Shown: positions 1 through 9,681 of the stretch, piece by piece | How the letters are laid out: every line of letters starts with the position of its first letter | Position numbering within the stretch: position 1 is the first letter of the stretch | NCBI RefSeq assembly: GCF_000234665.1 | Contig: NC_018324.1 | Coordinates: forward strand, 2,736,944-2,800,943 | DNA from: Leishmania mexicana MHOM/GT/2001/U1103 | Taxonomy: Eukaryota > Euglenozoa > Kinetoplastea > Trypanosomatida > Trypanosomatidae | DNA: 64,000 nt | Direction: 5' to 3' | Translations under genes and position numbers: made by a program | Notes under the pieces: model-generated | Seen by the model: only the letters and a program-made list of their open reading frames with translations | Told to the model about the DNA's origin: nothing | Databases searched by the model: none

Positions 1-404
1 GCGGCGCTCCACCTCCCCAAAACGGTAGCATCTTGTTGCCTTTCTCTCTATTTTTCATCTTGCATATTCGCCACCGTGTACTATACATGTTTTTCACCTC
101 TGTGACGCATGGAAAAGAAATTTCTCGTCTGCGGACTACGTCCTGTAAGCGCTAGGTAGTAGGCACACGGTTGCCTGTGTCCGTTACTTCGCTCAATGTC
201 GACACATAGCTCAAGCATGATGAGCCCATCTTTGATGGTCTCCCTTTCGTTAACCGGGCGAGCTCCTTCCATGGGGCGGATTTCTTTCTCATTATTTGCT
301 CTCTTTCGCTTCAACACCTGCACTTCTTGCTGTCTCTCTATTTGCGTCTTCTCTTCTCTGGAATGAAAGAAGTCGTCGCAACAGCCAAACGGCTAGAGTT
401 CAAA
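1..404. other. Intergenic / 5' flank of enkurin gene
   Basis: No gene is supported here. The last ~100 bases are a pyrimidine-rich tract (about 297-360) with the first following AG dinucleotides at about 368-372. This is what a trans-splice acceptor for the next gene should look like. A short minus-strand frame here has no coding features. Confidence 0.6.
297..369 (+). promoter_or_regulatory. Probable trans-splice acceptor for enkurin gene
   Basis: A CT-rich tract is followed by its first AG near 368. If used, the spliced-leader junction falls downstream of the in-frame initiation codons at 327 and 363, leaving the ATG at 405 as the first usable start. The acceptor is inferred from the general trypanosomatid rule, not observed. 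Confidence 0.5.
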
Positions 405-1466
405 ATGAGTGGGGAGAGTATTTTTGGCCTTTACGCTAAAAGCGCCACGGAGCAGAAGCTGCTCAGTAAAAGCGAGTCGCCGTACACTGGCGTGTATGAC
501 AAGCACATGACTGAGCCAGAAAAGCCGAGCTACTCTACCTTCTTCGAAAAAGGAAAGGAGTACGACGGCACCAATGTGCGTTTTTTCAAGCAGCGGGAGG
601 CTGTCATTGGAAAAAATGTGAGGGACTCCGTCGACCCCCAAAACTACCTGAAAAAGGGAGATGGCGTCCGCTACATCGTACCCGGAGCACATGAGGAAAA
701 AGTGTACCGCAAGCCGCCTGTGGACAACTCGACCCCGTTCAGCCAAGGCGGGCGAAGTGGTGATGGAGAGAGCCCGTCGGCGGGGGTGCAGTACGATGCC
801 GACGGTAATCCGATTTCCAATGGAAATGGCTCTCTTGGTGCTGGGCGCAGCGGGGCGGACCGCAGCAACGCGCAAGGAAGCGCAAACGACGGAGCTGCTC
901 ATGGCTATGGCAGTGGGGACTACAGAGCAGATGGCCGAGGCGGTGACGCCTTTTCACGGGATGCGACAAAGAATTTCGTCGCGTCGAACATTGTGGAGAT
1001 TAGCAACATGGTGCCGAAGCGACGAAAGATGCAAGCACCACTTCCAACCAGCCGTAAGAGTTTTGGTGAGACGCCAGCGTACATGTCGCGTGTCAAAAGA
1101 GAAATCGCTGAGGAAAAAGCTTTCGTAGAGACACTACAGGAGGCGAAGGCTCAGCGCCAGCAGCAAGCTCAGGCCAAGTACATTTATCTTCTCCCTCGGG
1201 AAGAGCACGATAAGCTGGTGCAAAGCATGCGAAGGCGGAACGATGAGTGTATATGTGAACTGCAGAGGATGCCCTTCTCAAAGGATACGGCCGGAATGCG
1301 AAAGCGTAAGGGGGAGCTGGAGAAGACAGTCGCAGATATTGAGGTAGCGCTAAAGAAGCTCGACAGGGATGCCCTGTTCATCTACAAAGATGATCCTGTA
1401 AACGGACAATGGTGCAAGGAGGCCGCCCTGAAAGAGGCACAAAAGTATGCTGCGCATTCGCACTGA
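405..1466 (+). CDS. ENKUR: Enkurin-domain ciliary/flagellar protein
   Basis: 353-residue protein whose C-terminal ~100 residues match the enkurin domain: a helical stretch ending in AKYIYLLPREEHDKLV, then ELQRMP and RKRKGELEKTV before a final helix. Upstream blocks also line up with animal enkurin as I remember it: an N-terminal ESIFGLY (animal ESIYNLI), a PQNYLKKGD block, KNFVASNIVEI before a basic PKRRK, and FGETPAYM before the domain. Enkurin is a microtubule inner protein of motile cilia, so an axonemal role in the flagellum is expected. A Gly/Asn/Ser-rich low-complexity segment (about residues 105-190) is inserted in the middle. I chose the ATG at 405 because the ESIFGLY block should sit at the N-terminus and because the splice tract lies over the upstream starts. 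Confidence 0.85.
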   Translation: MSGESIFGLYAKSATEQKLLSKSESPYTGVYDKHMTEPEKPSYSTFFEKGKEYDGTNVRFFKQREAVIGKNVRDSVDPQNYLKKGDGVRYIVPGAHEEKVYRKPPVDNSTPFSQGGRSGDGESPSAGVQYDADGNPISNGNGSLGAGRSGADRSNAQGSANDGAAHGYGSGDYRADGRGGDAFSRDATKNFVASNIVEISNMVPKRRKMQAPLPTSRKSFGETPAYMSRVKREIAEEKAFVETLQEAKAQRQQQAQAKYIYLLPREEHDKLVQSMRRRNDECICELQRMPFSKDTAGMRKRKGELEKTVADIEVALKKLDRDALFIYKDDPVNGQWCKEAALKEAQKYAAHSH

Positions 1467-1964
1467 AAGGTTGCATGTGCACTTAGATCATTGCGTTGCT
1501 GCTTTTGTTTCTTTTTGTTGATGTTCTTTCTTGTCCCTCACTTTCACGATGTAGTTAGGCCCTTGCCTCCTGTACAGGTTTTCAAAGGAAAGAATAAAAA
1601 AAAACTCATCAGGCAGGGTGACAAAACGCGCAGGTGAGGTACATCATGGTCACTTCATGAGACATAGAAGGTGAGGTACAGCGCTGGTCGGCTCTTTTTC
1701 TCCCTTTTTCCTACGTAGTGCAAATGCCTCATGTATCCTGAGTAGTAAGGTGCGCAGGCGCTTTTCAGAAGTGTGTCCCGCAGGCTAGTGCTTTGCAAAT
1801 GGTGTACTTACTACATCGTCTCCGTAACTCTTTATCACTTACTCTTTGCTCCTCCATGTATTAGCGGCAACTGCGGGGTTCATGTCGTAGTACATATCTC
1901 TTGCTGCGGAATCAAACTCGTGAATCACGGAATCGAAGAAGCGGAAGCGCTTTAGGGTGGACAA
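1467..1964. other. Intergenic region
   Basis: 3' UTR and 5' UTR sequence between the enkurin and kinase genes. It is more A/T-rich than most gaps here, with T-rich and A-rich stretches (1500-1610) and a short duplicated GTGAGGTACA motif (near 1633 and 1671). No gene or RNA is recognised. Confidence 0.6.
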
Positions 1965-3326
1965 ATGATGCGGCGATTACTTCCGACCACGAAGTTACTC
2001 GGCTCTACGACCGGTATCAGTTTGGCATCGACAAAAAGCCCAGACACGGAGCGCTTAGAGAGGCTTGTGGAGGAGGTGAATGGCATAAAGTCGAAGCTGA
2101 AAGTTCTGGAAGAGAGCAAAGCTGCGAACGGATTGGTTGACCTTTACGCCTCTCGCAAAATGAAAAGACTGGACATTAAGCGTATCCTGGCAATCTTCAA
2201 CGATAGGGCGTACCACGCGCCAATATTCTGCCACAAAGCACTTCCGATTATCCTGGCGCACTTCATCACCGGACTCGACAGACTTCCCTCTGGCCTCAAC
2301 GCCATGCCGTCGATTTTGGCCGTTCGTGCAACGCTTCTCCACTCGTTTCAGAAACTCATCAACTGCAAAATCCCCGCCACCGACGACCAAGTGCAGCACT
2401 TTTGCAGAGTGTTGGAGGACATTGACGAGGAGCACGCAGAGCGCAACCTGCTGCAAACCATGGCATTTGGGATCCTGGAGCTGAAGGAGTACGTTTCATC
2501 TCATCGGCGAGCACTGGTGGATCTTAAGAAGACATCCGAGCGGTGGGCCAGCATCCCCATGACGGAGGAGAACGTGCTCACCTACGCAGAGATCCAAGAG
2601 ATCCAAGCTCCACTGGACTCTGTGAATCGTTGTATGATCACGTACAACTTCATCTCTCGGATGTTCCTCAATCACGACCCGGATATGACTACGTGCAGCA
2701 ATCCCAGACACATCGGGATGGTTGATCTTGAGATGAATCTTGAGCATGTAGTTCGCAACGCTGTTGACGAGGCGAAGCAGATTTGCACGGATCACTACGG
2801 CGACTGCCCAGATACCGAGTTTGAGCTGACCTCGGACTCCAAGGCTTTCCGATTCCCCTACATGAGCACAACTATCCGGTACATTATATTGGAACTGATG
2901 AAGAACGCGTTTCGTGCGACAGTGGAGTCACACATGAAGCGCAACGAGGTCGGGATGGTTACGTGCGCTGATATGCCGCCCATTCGCGTGTTGATCAACT
3001 TGCAAGAAGGGACGGAGCATGCGTGCATCTGCATCTCGGATGAAGGCATGGGCATGACGGACGAAGCACTTGCCATGGCAATGGCGTACTCATACACATC
3101 AGTCAGCAAACCAGCTCTGCAGCTTGGTGAGTCAGGCGAGAGATGTGGATCTACAACGCCATCACCGCTAGCTGGCTACGGGTACGGGCTTCCGATGTCG
3201 CGCGTGTACGCACAGTCGCTTGGTGGCGACCTTTTCTTGCAGACCATGGAGGGCTACGGTACGCGTGCCTACTACTATATCAAGATAGCGGATGCACAAC
3301 CCTTATGCGACGAGGAAACCAAGTAG
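1965..3326 (+). CDS. Mitochondrial PDK/BCKDK-type protein kinase
   Basis: 453-residue member of the pyruvate dehydrogenase kinase / branched-chain ketoacid dehydrogenase kinase family, GHKL-fold kinases that phosphorylate serine on the E1 subunit of mitochondrial dehydrogenase complexes. The first ~25 residues are basic, Ser/Thr-rich and free of acidic residues, as in a mitochondrial presequence. The N-terminal helical regulatory domain occupies about 40-240. The ATP-binding domain carries the N-box around E310 (ELMKNAFRAT), the G1 box DEGMGM at 359-364 and the G2 box GYGYGLPMSR from G404, followed by the usual GGDL strand. Length fits the family. Whether the substrate is pyruvate or branched-chain dehydrogenase cannot be read from sequence. 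The ATG pair at 1965/1968 is the first in frame after a stop. Confidence 0.9.
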   Translation: MMRRLLPTTKLLGSTTGISLASTKSPDTERLERLVEEVNGIKSKLKVLEESKAANGLVDLYASRKMKRLDIKRILAIFNDRAYHAPIFCHKALPIILAHFITGLDRLPSGLNAMPSILAVRATLLHSFQKLINCKIPATDDQVQHFCRVLEDIDEEHAERNLLQTMAFGILELKEYVSSHRRALVDLKKTSERWASIPMTEENVLTYAEIQEIQAPLDSVNRCMITYNFISRMFLNHDPDMTTCSNPRHIGMVDLEMNLEHVVRNAVDEAKQICTDHYGDCPDTEFELTSDSKAFRFPYMSTTIRYIILELMKNAFRATVESHMKRNEVGMVTCADMPPIRVLINLQEGTEHACICISDEGMGMTDEALAMAMAYSYTSVSKPALQLGESGERCGSTTPSPLAGYGYGLPMSRVYAQSLGGDLFLQTMEGYGTRAYYYIKIADAQPLCDEETK

Positions 3327-3639
3327 TTCCCTGAAAGTGCAAGATGCAACGCAGCCATCACAACGCCGGCTTTTGTCCTTGATTCGATCTCTGGCCTCTG
3401 GTCCTGTTGTGCGTGCAAGACAAGGTGTGTCGCACACGCGAAGACACGCATACCCACGAAAGAAACGAAATACAAAGTGCTGATCCTCCCTATTTTTTTT
3501 TTCGCCTCGTGGGTATGCCTGCCTTCTGTTTACTCACTATCGGCTACTACGCTCCTTGTACATGTTCGCAACAGGAGGTGGAACGCCTTCCTCTCCTTTT
3601 TCTTCTCTCTCAAACTTTCTCTCCTTCATCACAGGGGAC
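3327..3639. other. 3' UTR of the kinase gene
   Basis: Non-coding stretch between the kinase stop and a SIDER-like repeat. It contains a T-rich run (3493-3502) and CT-rich sequence. No gene is seen. Confidence 0.6.
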
Positions 3640-4203
3640 GGGGTGGCACCGCTCCGTGCTTCGCACTTCAGGGTCCAGCACACTCACTCTCTCTCTGTGT
3701 GGGACGGAAGCCAAGCAGCCCCTTATGTCCCTGCCGATGCCAGACCACCTCTGGTGCCGACAGGGCCAAGCACCCACGGCGCAAGGGGAGGCGAGAGCGA
3801 TGCATCGCTGCGGATGCCGGCGGTGATTCCCCGCACGGCGTGGCGCCAGAGCGAGCTGCGACAACGCAGCCGTGTGCGCCATCCATGCGATGGGCAAAGG
3901 GCCAGCCGGACTCGCACCCACCTCACCAGGTCCTCCCACCGCGCTGCTGGTGGTGGGGAGCCTGGGCCACCCCCCGACGGCGACACTGCGTGGCGACCGG
4001 CACGATGGGAGCGGCTGTGGGGCGACCTGCGAGGTGGGGCTGGTGGGTGGAGGCTGAGTCCGAGGTGATGCTTCGATGAATGAGTAGGCGGATTGCTGTC
4101 ACGCGTGTGTGTGTGTGAGGGGGGGGGAAGGGCGGGGGAGGTGCGGCGTAGTTCGACCTCATGTTCTATGGCCGGGGCACTGCCCACAGCGGAAGCAGAA
4201 GAA
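3640..4203 (+). repeat. SIDER-like interspersed repeat, copy A (full length)
   Basis: About 560-bp element, shared with copies at 11155-11640 (minus), 20073-20540 and 32758-33321. It starts at the common GGGGTGGCACCGCTCCG. It carries a 14-bp perfect palindrome AGCGATGCATCGCT (3796-3809) and a (GT)n plus G-run near 4107-4128. It ends in an A-rich tail after CCACAGCGGAAGCAGAAGAA. Size, intergenic/3' UTR position, A-rich end and dispersed copies fit Leishmania SIDER retroposons, known to affect mRNA stability. I could not confirm the SIDER signature sequence, so the family name is inference. Long open frames on both strands through it are GC-content artefacts repeated in every copy. Confidence 0.7.
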
Positions 4204-5200
4204 AAAATCGAACATGCTTTCTTTTTGTGCGAACGGGCGGCAAATCTGGCTCTTTTCGGTGTGGTGGTGGTGGTTCGTTGGCGGCACTTCACCGCTGGGC
4301 ATTTTCCCTTCTTTTTTTATGTGCGCTTTGTACTGCGCTAGTGTGCTGCTGTTGCTCATTTTTCTTTTCGGCTCACCCCTGTCTCTATCGATGCTCACCC
4401 TTCGAGTCATCTCTCTCTCTCTACGTTGGTGCTCACGTTTTGTTTGTTTTCTCTCGGTGCCTTGTCGTGCAAAAGCGAAGAAGAGGGCGGCCCCGTCCAG
4501 GGTGCGCAAAACTGGAGGCCAAGAGTGGTCAGCTAGCGTAGGTATCCGCAGAAGAAGGCGAAACGGAGAACATGGCGACAGTCGCACACAGGTCTTGCGC
4601 GTTCATGGATATGAAAAGCCAAGAAGAAAATGCGGTACACAATGAGCACTCTGTAACGGCCCCATATCCGCACCGGTGGAGGAGCTGCCTTCTGCAAACG
4701 GTGTCCGCAGTGTCGCGACGGCTGACTTCACGGAGTACAGTCAGTAGAACTCCGAGCCACCATCTCACACGGCAGCTGCACCGTAAGACGCGGAGTACCT
4801 TGAGCAAGTGCCATGCACTCGGTGACTGCTCCCTGCGGTGAATACTCTGCCCACTTTTCACACTCCTCTTCACCTTCTCCCACATGTCATCGCCCATTCA
4901 CTCGCTGCTTCGTCTCCCTCTCTCTGCGTCGAAGAGGACACACACACACACAGACACAGACGCACATCTCAAAAAAAAATACAAGAAGAAGGGCGCGTCG
5001 GGGTCTCTCTCTGCGCGTACCTCCTCGACTCCCCTCAACACGTTGGCCTTGACGCAGCCGCCTGTCGCTGCTACTGCCTCTCTTTGTTCCTGGCCGCTCC
5101 CTCTTTCCTTTGCCGTCGTGCGCGCGAAGCATCGGCTCTTGGTTCTTTCCCTCCACCCCTTCCGTGGCCCGCTCTCCCCAGCACTATAGAGTCCGTTGCG
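4204..5200. other. Intergenic region
   Basis: About 1 kb without a supported gene. It contains a CA microsatellite (about 4938-4962), an A-run (4970-4978) and a long pyrimidine-rich tract leading to the next gene. Frames that run through it into the next gene lack coding character. Confidence 0.6.
5145..5181 (+). promoter_or_regulatory. Probable trans-splice acceptor
   Basis: Pyrimidine-rich tract ending in CCCCAG at 5176-5181, 20 bases before the ATG at 5201. It supports that start over far-upstream in-frame ATGs. Confidence 0.5.
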
Positions 5201-7600
5201 ATGTCGGTCTCGACGGAAAGATCGCCAGAAGAGGAGGTGGTGTCGAACGCGCAGGAGTGGGGGGCACTCGCGGAGTACGAGCGGTCAGAGGCCGTGTACC
5301 ACCTGCTTAAGCGCATTTCTGGGACGTGTCTGCGCCACGGCCACCTCCGCGTAATTGAAAGAGAGGAGTTGATGTGCTGCGGCGCTCATGCAGAGCCCAT
5401 GAGCATCACGCGCCGACTGCTCCTTTACGGGCACGTGCGGTATTGCCACAGGGAGGCACTGTTGGCGTTCGTGCGGCAGGTGCGCCTGCATTCGGTGCGT
5501 GACCTCGACACTGCTGTCACGGCGGGATTGCAGGCAGGGGACCTTGTGCCGCACCTGTTGCTGGAGCCTCTCACGCCGTCTCTCCACACCAACGCGTACG
5601 CGCTTTGGCACCGTGTCTATTGCGCCATGCGATGCGGCATCTTCCGCAACATGGAAGTGCGGCAACAAAAGATGAAGCACCGCCTACGCCAGCTGATACG
5701 CGAGTCAGCGGTGACGTTGTCGACCAGCGAAACAGCAAGCTACAAGGAAGCGGGTACTCGGGAGGAGACTGCGGCCGCGTTGCCAGACAAGTTGAGTACC
5801 TCAGGGAACGCAAACACGCTGCGCTTCTACGCGCAGGAGTTCGCCCACCTCGTAGGCAAAGATGCCCGCGCGCTGAGGGATGAAAGCGGCGCGGACGGCT
5901 GTCGTGCGCCACAAGCGCTGGAGGACTTCATGGCCACCACAAAGGAGACGCGGGTCTCGCTGGCCTGCATTGCCGCCACTGTCCCTTCCGTCTTCGTCGT
6001 GTGGTCGTGCCGCTACCCCGAATGCGTGGATTGGCTGCAGCGGCATCTGTTTAACGACTCTCACCTGAAAGAGGTGCTGGACGAAACCGGACTCTCAGGA
6101 CGGTACGCGGTCCTCCTGGACAAAGATCCTTGGATGTCGTTTGCAGCCGAGCAGGGCGACGTGCTGCCACGCCTCCCGGCGAAGGAAACCTTTCGCATTG
6201 AGCTGCTGAAGCCGCTTCCGAAGCGGGCGCAAATTGTTCTGCTGAACGTGGACGAGGATGTCGCCGAAGCCCGCATGGCGTACGAGGACCTGAAAGGAGG
6301 ACTCCATGGTTGGAAGAGCCCCGAAGTCGATCTGCTGTCGCTTTGGTGTGGCCACCAGGGACTTCAATCAGAGGTGGCGACTCTCTTCCGCATCGAAACA
6401 CTCCCCTTCATCGTCGACGCGCGCCCGGGAGGCCGCAGCAGATCGTCGAAGGCGTCCTCTCGAGCGACGGCGCTCGTGAATAACAGTAGACATCCAGTGA
6501 TTGTGCGCTCCTCACATGGTACACTTGAGGTGGCGAAGGATTTGTACGGCATCGCTGACACACCGAAGATGCGCCGCAGGCGAGGCGAGCGCGGTGCACC
6601 GACGCTGGCACTGTCTGAGAACGACAACGCATGGCATAACCTTGCTGCGTCAGAGCGCGCCCACATTGCCGACCGGCTGAGCAAGCACATTACGCAATGC
6701 CGCCTTCCGTTGTGCTTCACCGCCTTTGTTGGACGGGAGTACGTGATACGCAACCCTTACACCAGTGATCCATGGAGGGCTCTGGAGTGTGTCGCCAGTT
6801 CGTCCGTGCGACTCGACGGCGAGTACGTCACCGGGCAAGACTTGATGCCGGTTGCCACAGAGCTGCGTCGCATGCACCAGCTAGACGGTTTTCAGTCCAA
6901 CGTCAGTATCATAGAGCCCTCGACTCCGCTTGTGTCGTCGTTGAATTTGGTGACACCGCAAATGCGACTGGAGGGAAGAACCCACGTTGTCACGTGCGCC
7001 CACTGCCAGCTGGCCATGGACGTCGACGCCGTTGCGCACTTAAGATGCTTACATTGCGCCTCGAGTGATACGAGTGCCATTCTGTGTGAGGTGTGCGCCT
7101 TCACAGCTCTGCACCATCCACCTCACCACATTCTTCTGCGGATTCCAGCTGGCGTCTGGGCCCCGTCGCTACCGTTGCTGTGGGGACCTTCCAACGTCGC
7201 TCCACTCGCTGTGCTTGCGGAACGATTCAAACCAAACCCGTCCAGGTACCACTACGGCATCTACTGCAATCGGTGCCGCAACATGATCCGTGGTACGCGA
7301 TGGAAGTGCGCGCGCTGCTACCAGTATGACCTGTGTGACACATGCGCCAGCATCTACAGCAAGCGAGCAGCCTCCACGAAGTCCAAATCAGGTATCATTG
7401 CCTGCGGAGACGCACTGCTGCCCGCGATGCCCACCTCGTCACCATCACCGCTGCGGCCCACGCCGCACGTGGCACCGTTCTGCAGCGAGGACGCGACGCA
7501 CCCAATGCTCTTCATCCCTCACCTGCAGGGGTGTAGCGCGAACAGCTTTGTGAGGCCGCCGTGCACGGCAAACTTAAGCGAGTGGTTGCGTATACTCTGA
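5201..7600 (+). CDS. ZZ-type zinc finger protein with possible thioredoxin-like middle domain
   Basis: 799-residue protein. The C-terminal third has two cysteine-rich modules. One begins near C599 (CAHC, CLHC, CEVC, then two His). A clearer ZZ zinc finger begins near C689 (CNRC, CARC, LCDTC spacing). ZZ fingers bind zinc and usually mediate protein contacts in adaptor or ubiquitin/autophagy proteins. Residues ~330-410 alternate a hydrophobic strand (QIVLLNV) and a later TLPFIVDARPGG resembling the strand after the cis-proline of thioredoxin folds, but no CxxC is evident, so this part is only a hypothesis. The N-terminal 300 residues are mainly helical and unrecognised. The in-frame extension upstream to 4838 is low-complexity Ser/Pro/His-rich and lies before the splice tract, so it was removed. 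Confidence 0.8.
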   Translation: MSVSTERSPEEEVVSNAQEWGALAEYERSEAVYHLLKRISGTCLRHGHLRVIEREELMCCGAHAEPMSITRRLLLYGHVRYCHREALLAFVRQVRLHSVRDLDTAVTAGLQAGDLVPHLLLEPLTPSLHTNAYALWHRVYCAMRCGIFRNMEVRQQKMKHRLRQLIRESAVTLSTSETASYKEAGTREETAAALPDKLSTSGNANTLRFYAQEFAHLVGKDARALRDESGADGCRAPQALEDFMATTKETRVSLACIAATVPSVFVVWSCRYPECVDWLQRHLFNDSHLKEVLDETGLSGRYAVLLDKDPWMSFAAEQGDVLPRLPAKETFRIELLKPLPKRAQIVLLNVDEDVAEARMAYEDLKGGLHGWKSPEVDLLSLWCGHQGLQSEVATLFRIETLPFIVDARPGGRSRSSKASSRATALVNNSRHPVIVRSSHGTLEVAKDLYGIADTPKMRRRRGERGAPTLALSENDNAWHNLAASERAHIADRLSKHITQCRLPLCFTAFVGREYVIRNPYTSDPWRALECVASSSVRLDGEYVTGQDLMPVATELRRMHQLDGFQSNVSIIEPSTPLVSSLNLVTPQMRLEGRTHVVTCAHCQLAMDVDAVAHLRCLHCASSDTSAILCEVCAFTALHHPPHHILLRIPAGVWAPSLPLLWGPSNVAPLAVLAERFKPNPSRYHYGIYCNRCRNMIRGTRWKCARCYQYDLCDTCASIYSKRAASTKSKSGIIACGDALLPAMPTSSPSPLRPTPHVAPFCSEDATHPMLFIPHLQGCSANSFVRPPCTANLSEWLRIL

Positions 7601-8448
7601 TGCCGCGACTTGCACGCGGAATGGCACCCCCCTCCCCTCCCCATCTGCTCATTGTATTCGGTCTTTTAGTTTCTTGGATGGGGGACTACGCTGGCATTGC
7701 TTCTTTCTTTCCTATTTTCGCTGCAGATGTGCACCTGGCGGCAGATCGTACCGAGCGTGCTTGCCGTGCCGATGTTCATTATGACGTCTCTCTCACTATT
7801 TTGCACCCAGCCGACACCAATGTACCAAGCCCTCCCTCTACGCCCTTCTCACATGTGTGCGTATGTGCGTGTGTGTGAGAGAGAGAGAGACCGCGTATGA
7901 ACGTCACCACCAACACCTCCTCCCTTTCTCCTGGAGTACTCTCGTGCTAGGACCATCGCGCCATCGTTGTGGCCCCCCCCTCTTTGGTCCCTCACCGCCA
8001 CTCTCTATCACCCCCCCACCTCCATTCCTTCCTCACCCCGCTGACACACAAGCAACTCTGCAGCATCGTTACACCTCTGAAGAAACGACTCTCGTGCTCG
8101 TGGTGCAGCCTAGACACACCGCCGCCGCTGCTGCTGCTGCTGCCCTCTCCTCTTATCTCTCTAGTTTCCAGTATCCACGCACACCCCCAAATACCGAGCG
8201 ACATACGGCACTTCCAACTCTCGTTTTCGGCGTCGCTGCCAACCCCATTAGAGACACCTCGTCCTCTCCTCCACGCCTTTGCCGCCACGCAGCGGTGACA
8301 GCGCCGCCTTCAAACCCTGCTGGAGACTCGCAGGTTGTCGTCGGCCTCGACTTCTCCTCGGTTGTTCGTCTTTCCTCCTCCTCCCTCACAGAGTTGTCTT
8401 TCTCTGCCACCAAACCTCTTCCACTGCGTGTCATCTCCCGACGTCACG
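7601..8448. other. Intergenic region
   Basis: Non-coding, with (GT)n/(GA)n at about 7857-7890, several C-runs (7973-8015) and a GCTGCTGCTGCTGCTGCTGC-like run near 8125. A CT-rich tract and CACAGAG near 8387-8394 form a possible splice acceptor for the LRR gene. No gene is seen. Confidence 0.6.
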
Positions 8449-9681
8449 ATGGGGTGCGAAACCAGCTGCTTGTGGTGCATGAGTGGCACGAAGGAAAGGA
8501 CGAGGGGCTCCAATTTGGTGGGCAGCGACAACAAGGTTAGCAGAGGCGCCTCTGCCGCGGCATTCCAGAGGGCCTACTCGGAAGAGTCTTTAGAAATCCC
8601 GGTTCCGGATTGTGATGAGAGCCTACGACAGCGCAGTGCTGCAGATAACGCGAGGGACTCGGCGGCTAATGGGCCACGCAGTGCCAGCACAAACATCTAT
8701 GGCGCGGAGGATCCGAATCTGACGTGCCCGGCGGAGCTGCGCACGATTATGGATAACATGGATTTGTCCTCTATCAGCACGTCGTCGAGCGCCCCGCAGC
8801 TGTTTCACATGTCGCCTACGGAGCGCGCTGAGGTGGAGATGGGTACATGGGCGTGGTGGCGTCAGGAGCTGCGGAATAAGCGTGTCACGAAGGACGGCTA
8901 CCATCGTGTGCAGCTGCAGGAAGTCCATACTCGGCTTACCACTCAGCACGAGGACAACCCGAGCACAGTAGAGCTAGACTTCAGCAGCTGCTACATGGAG
9001 CCTACAGCGCCGTACGTGCTGGGCCGCCTGTTTGCTTCTCTTCAACTAAAGGAGCTGCGGTGGATTACCTCGCTGCGGCTGGATGGCAACTATTTCACCA
9101 ACGACGGCTTCCGCACGATGCTCGCCACGATGTCGGCCGCGAACGAAGAGCAGACGATCTTGCCACTTCTGCGGCAACTATACCTCAACAACATGAACCT
9201 CGATCAACACTCCGTCGCTGGGCTGTTTGCGTACCTGTTTCCAGTGGACCACAAGACCATGGGCGGCATCTCACAAAAGGCATTCTGTATCGCCGGAAGA
9301 CCTGTCTCGCGGTCGTCGGAGGCTTACATCGCAGCCAGCAGGCGTAGTCCTACGGTACCGCTGTTTCCTTCCTTGACCGTGCTCAGCCTCAGTGACAACC
9401 CGGGGGTGGGAACGGAGGGCCTCATTCAGATTCTCCGTAGCCTGTTGGCTGTTCACTACGAGCCGCATGCCATCTCCGTCATGGATCTCTCCCGATGTGG
9501 CTTGGACAAGGCGACTCCAAAGTACTTTCGCGAATACTTTGGCAATCTTTCGAGAGCAATTAAAACCAGCTACTACCCAGTGGCACCGCGGCGATTTGTG
9601 CTGATAGGCAACCAGCACGGCATTGCAAACTTGAATGGGATCTACTCGCCAGAAAAAACGGGTATTCAGCTCGTGCTTTGA
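8449..9681 (+). CDS. Leucine-rich-repeat protein with N-terminal acylation motif
   Basis: 410-residue protein starting MGCETSCLWC. Gly2 followed by Cys3 (and Cys7, Cys10) is the classic N-myristoylation plus palmitoylation start that targets trypanosomatid proteins to the flagellar or pellicular membrane. Residues ~15-110 are polar and disordered. From ~150 to ~360 there are ribonuclease-inhibitor-style leucine-rich repeats, for example ITSLRLDGNYFTNDGF, LRQLYLNNMNL, LTVLSLSDNPGVGTEG and ISVMDLSRCGLD. No catalytic domain is seen. A membrane-tethered protein-interaction scaffold is the likely role. I chose this ATG because the acylation motif requires it and the upstream extension is low complexity. 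Confidence 0.85.
   Translation: MGCETSCLWCMSGTKERTRGSNLVGSDNKVSRGASAAAFQRAYSEESLEIPVPDCDESLRQRSAADNARDSAANGPRSASTNIYGAEDPNLTCPAELRTIMDNMDLSSISTSSSAPQLFHMSPTERAEVEMGTWAWWRQELRNKRVTKDGYHRVQLQEVHTRLTTQHEDNPSTVELDFSSCYMEPTAPYVLGRLFASLQLKELRWITSLRLDGNYFTNDGFRTMLATMSAANEEQTILPLLRQLYLNNMNLDQHSVAGLFAYLFPVDHKTMGGISQKAFCIAGRPVSRSSEAYIAASRRSPTVPLFPSLTVLSLSDNPGVGTEGLIQILRSLLAVHYEPHAISVMDLSRCGLDKATPKYFREYFGNLSRAIKTSYYPVAPRRFVLIGNQHGIANLNGIYSPEKTGIQLVL

Noticed and set aside
3640..4203. Hepatitis-delta-like ribozyme or 79-nt retroposon signature at the repeat's 5' end
   Set aside because: I could not match the characteristic paired segments from memory, so no ribozyme is claimed.
4838..5200. N-terminal extension of the zinc-finger gene
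   Set aside because: Low-complexity sequence that covers the expected polypyrimidine tract and splice acceptor; the ATG at 5201 fits better. The same reasoning removed extensions at 8335, 11676, 18417, 26509, 38186, 43737 and 52011.
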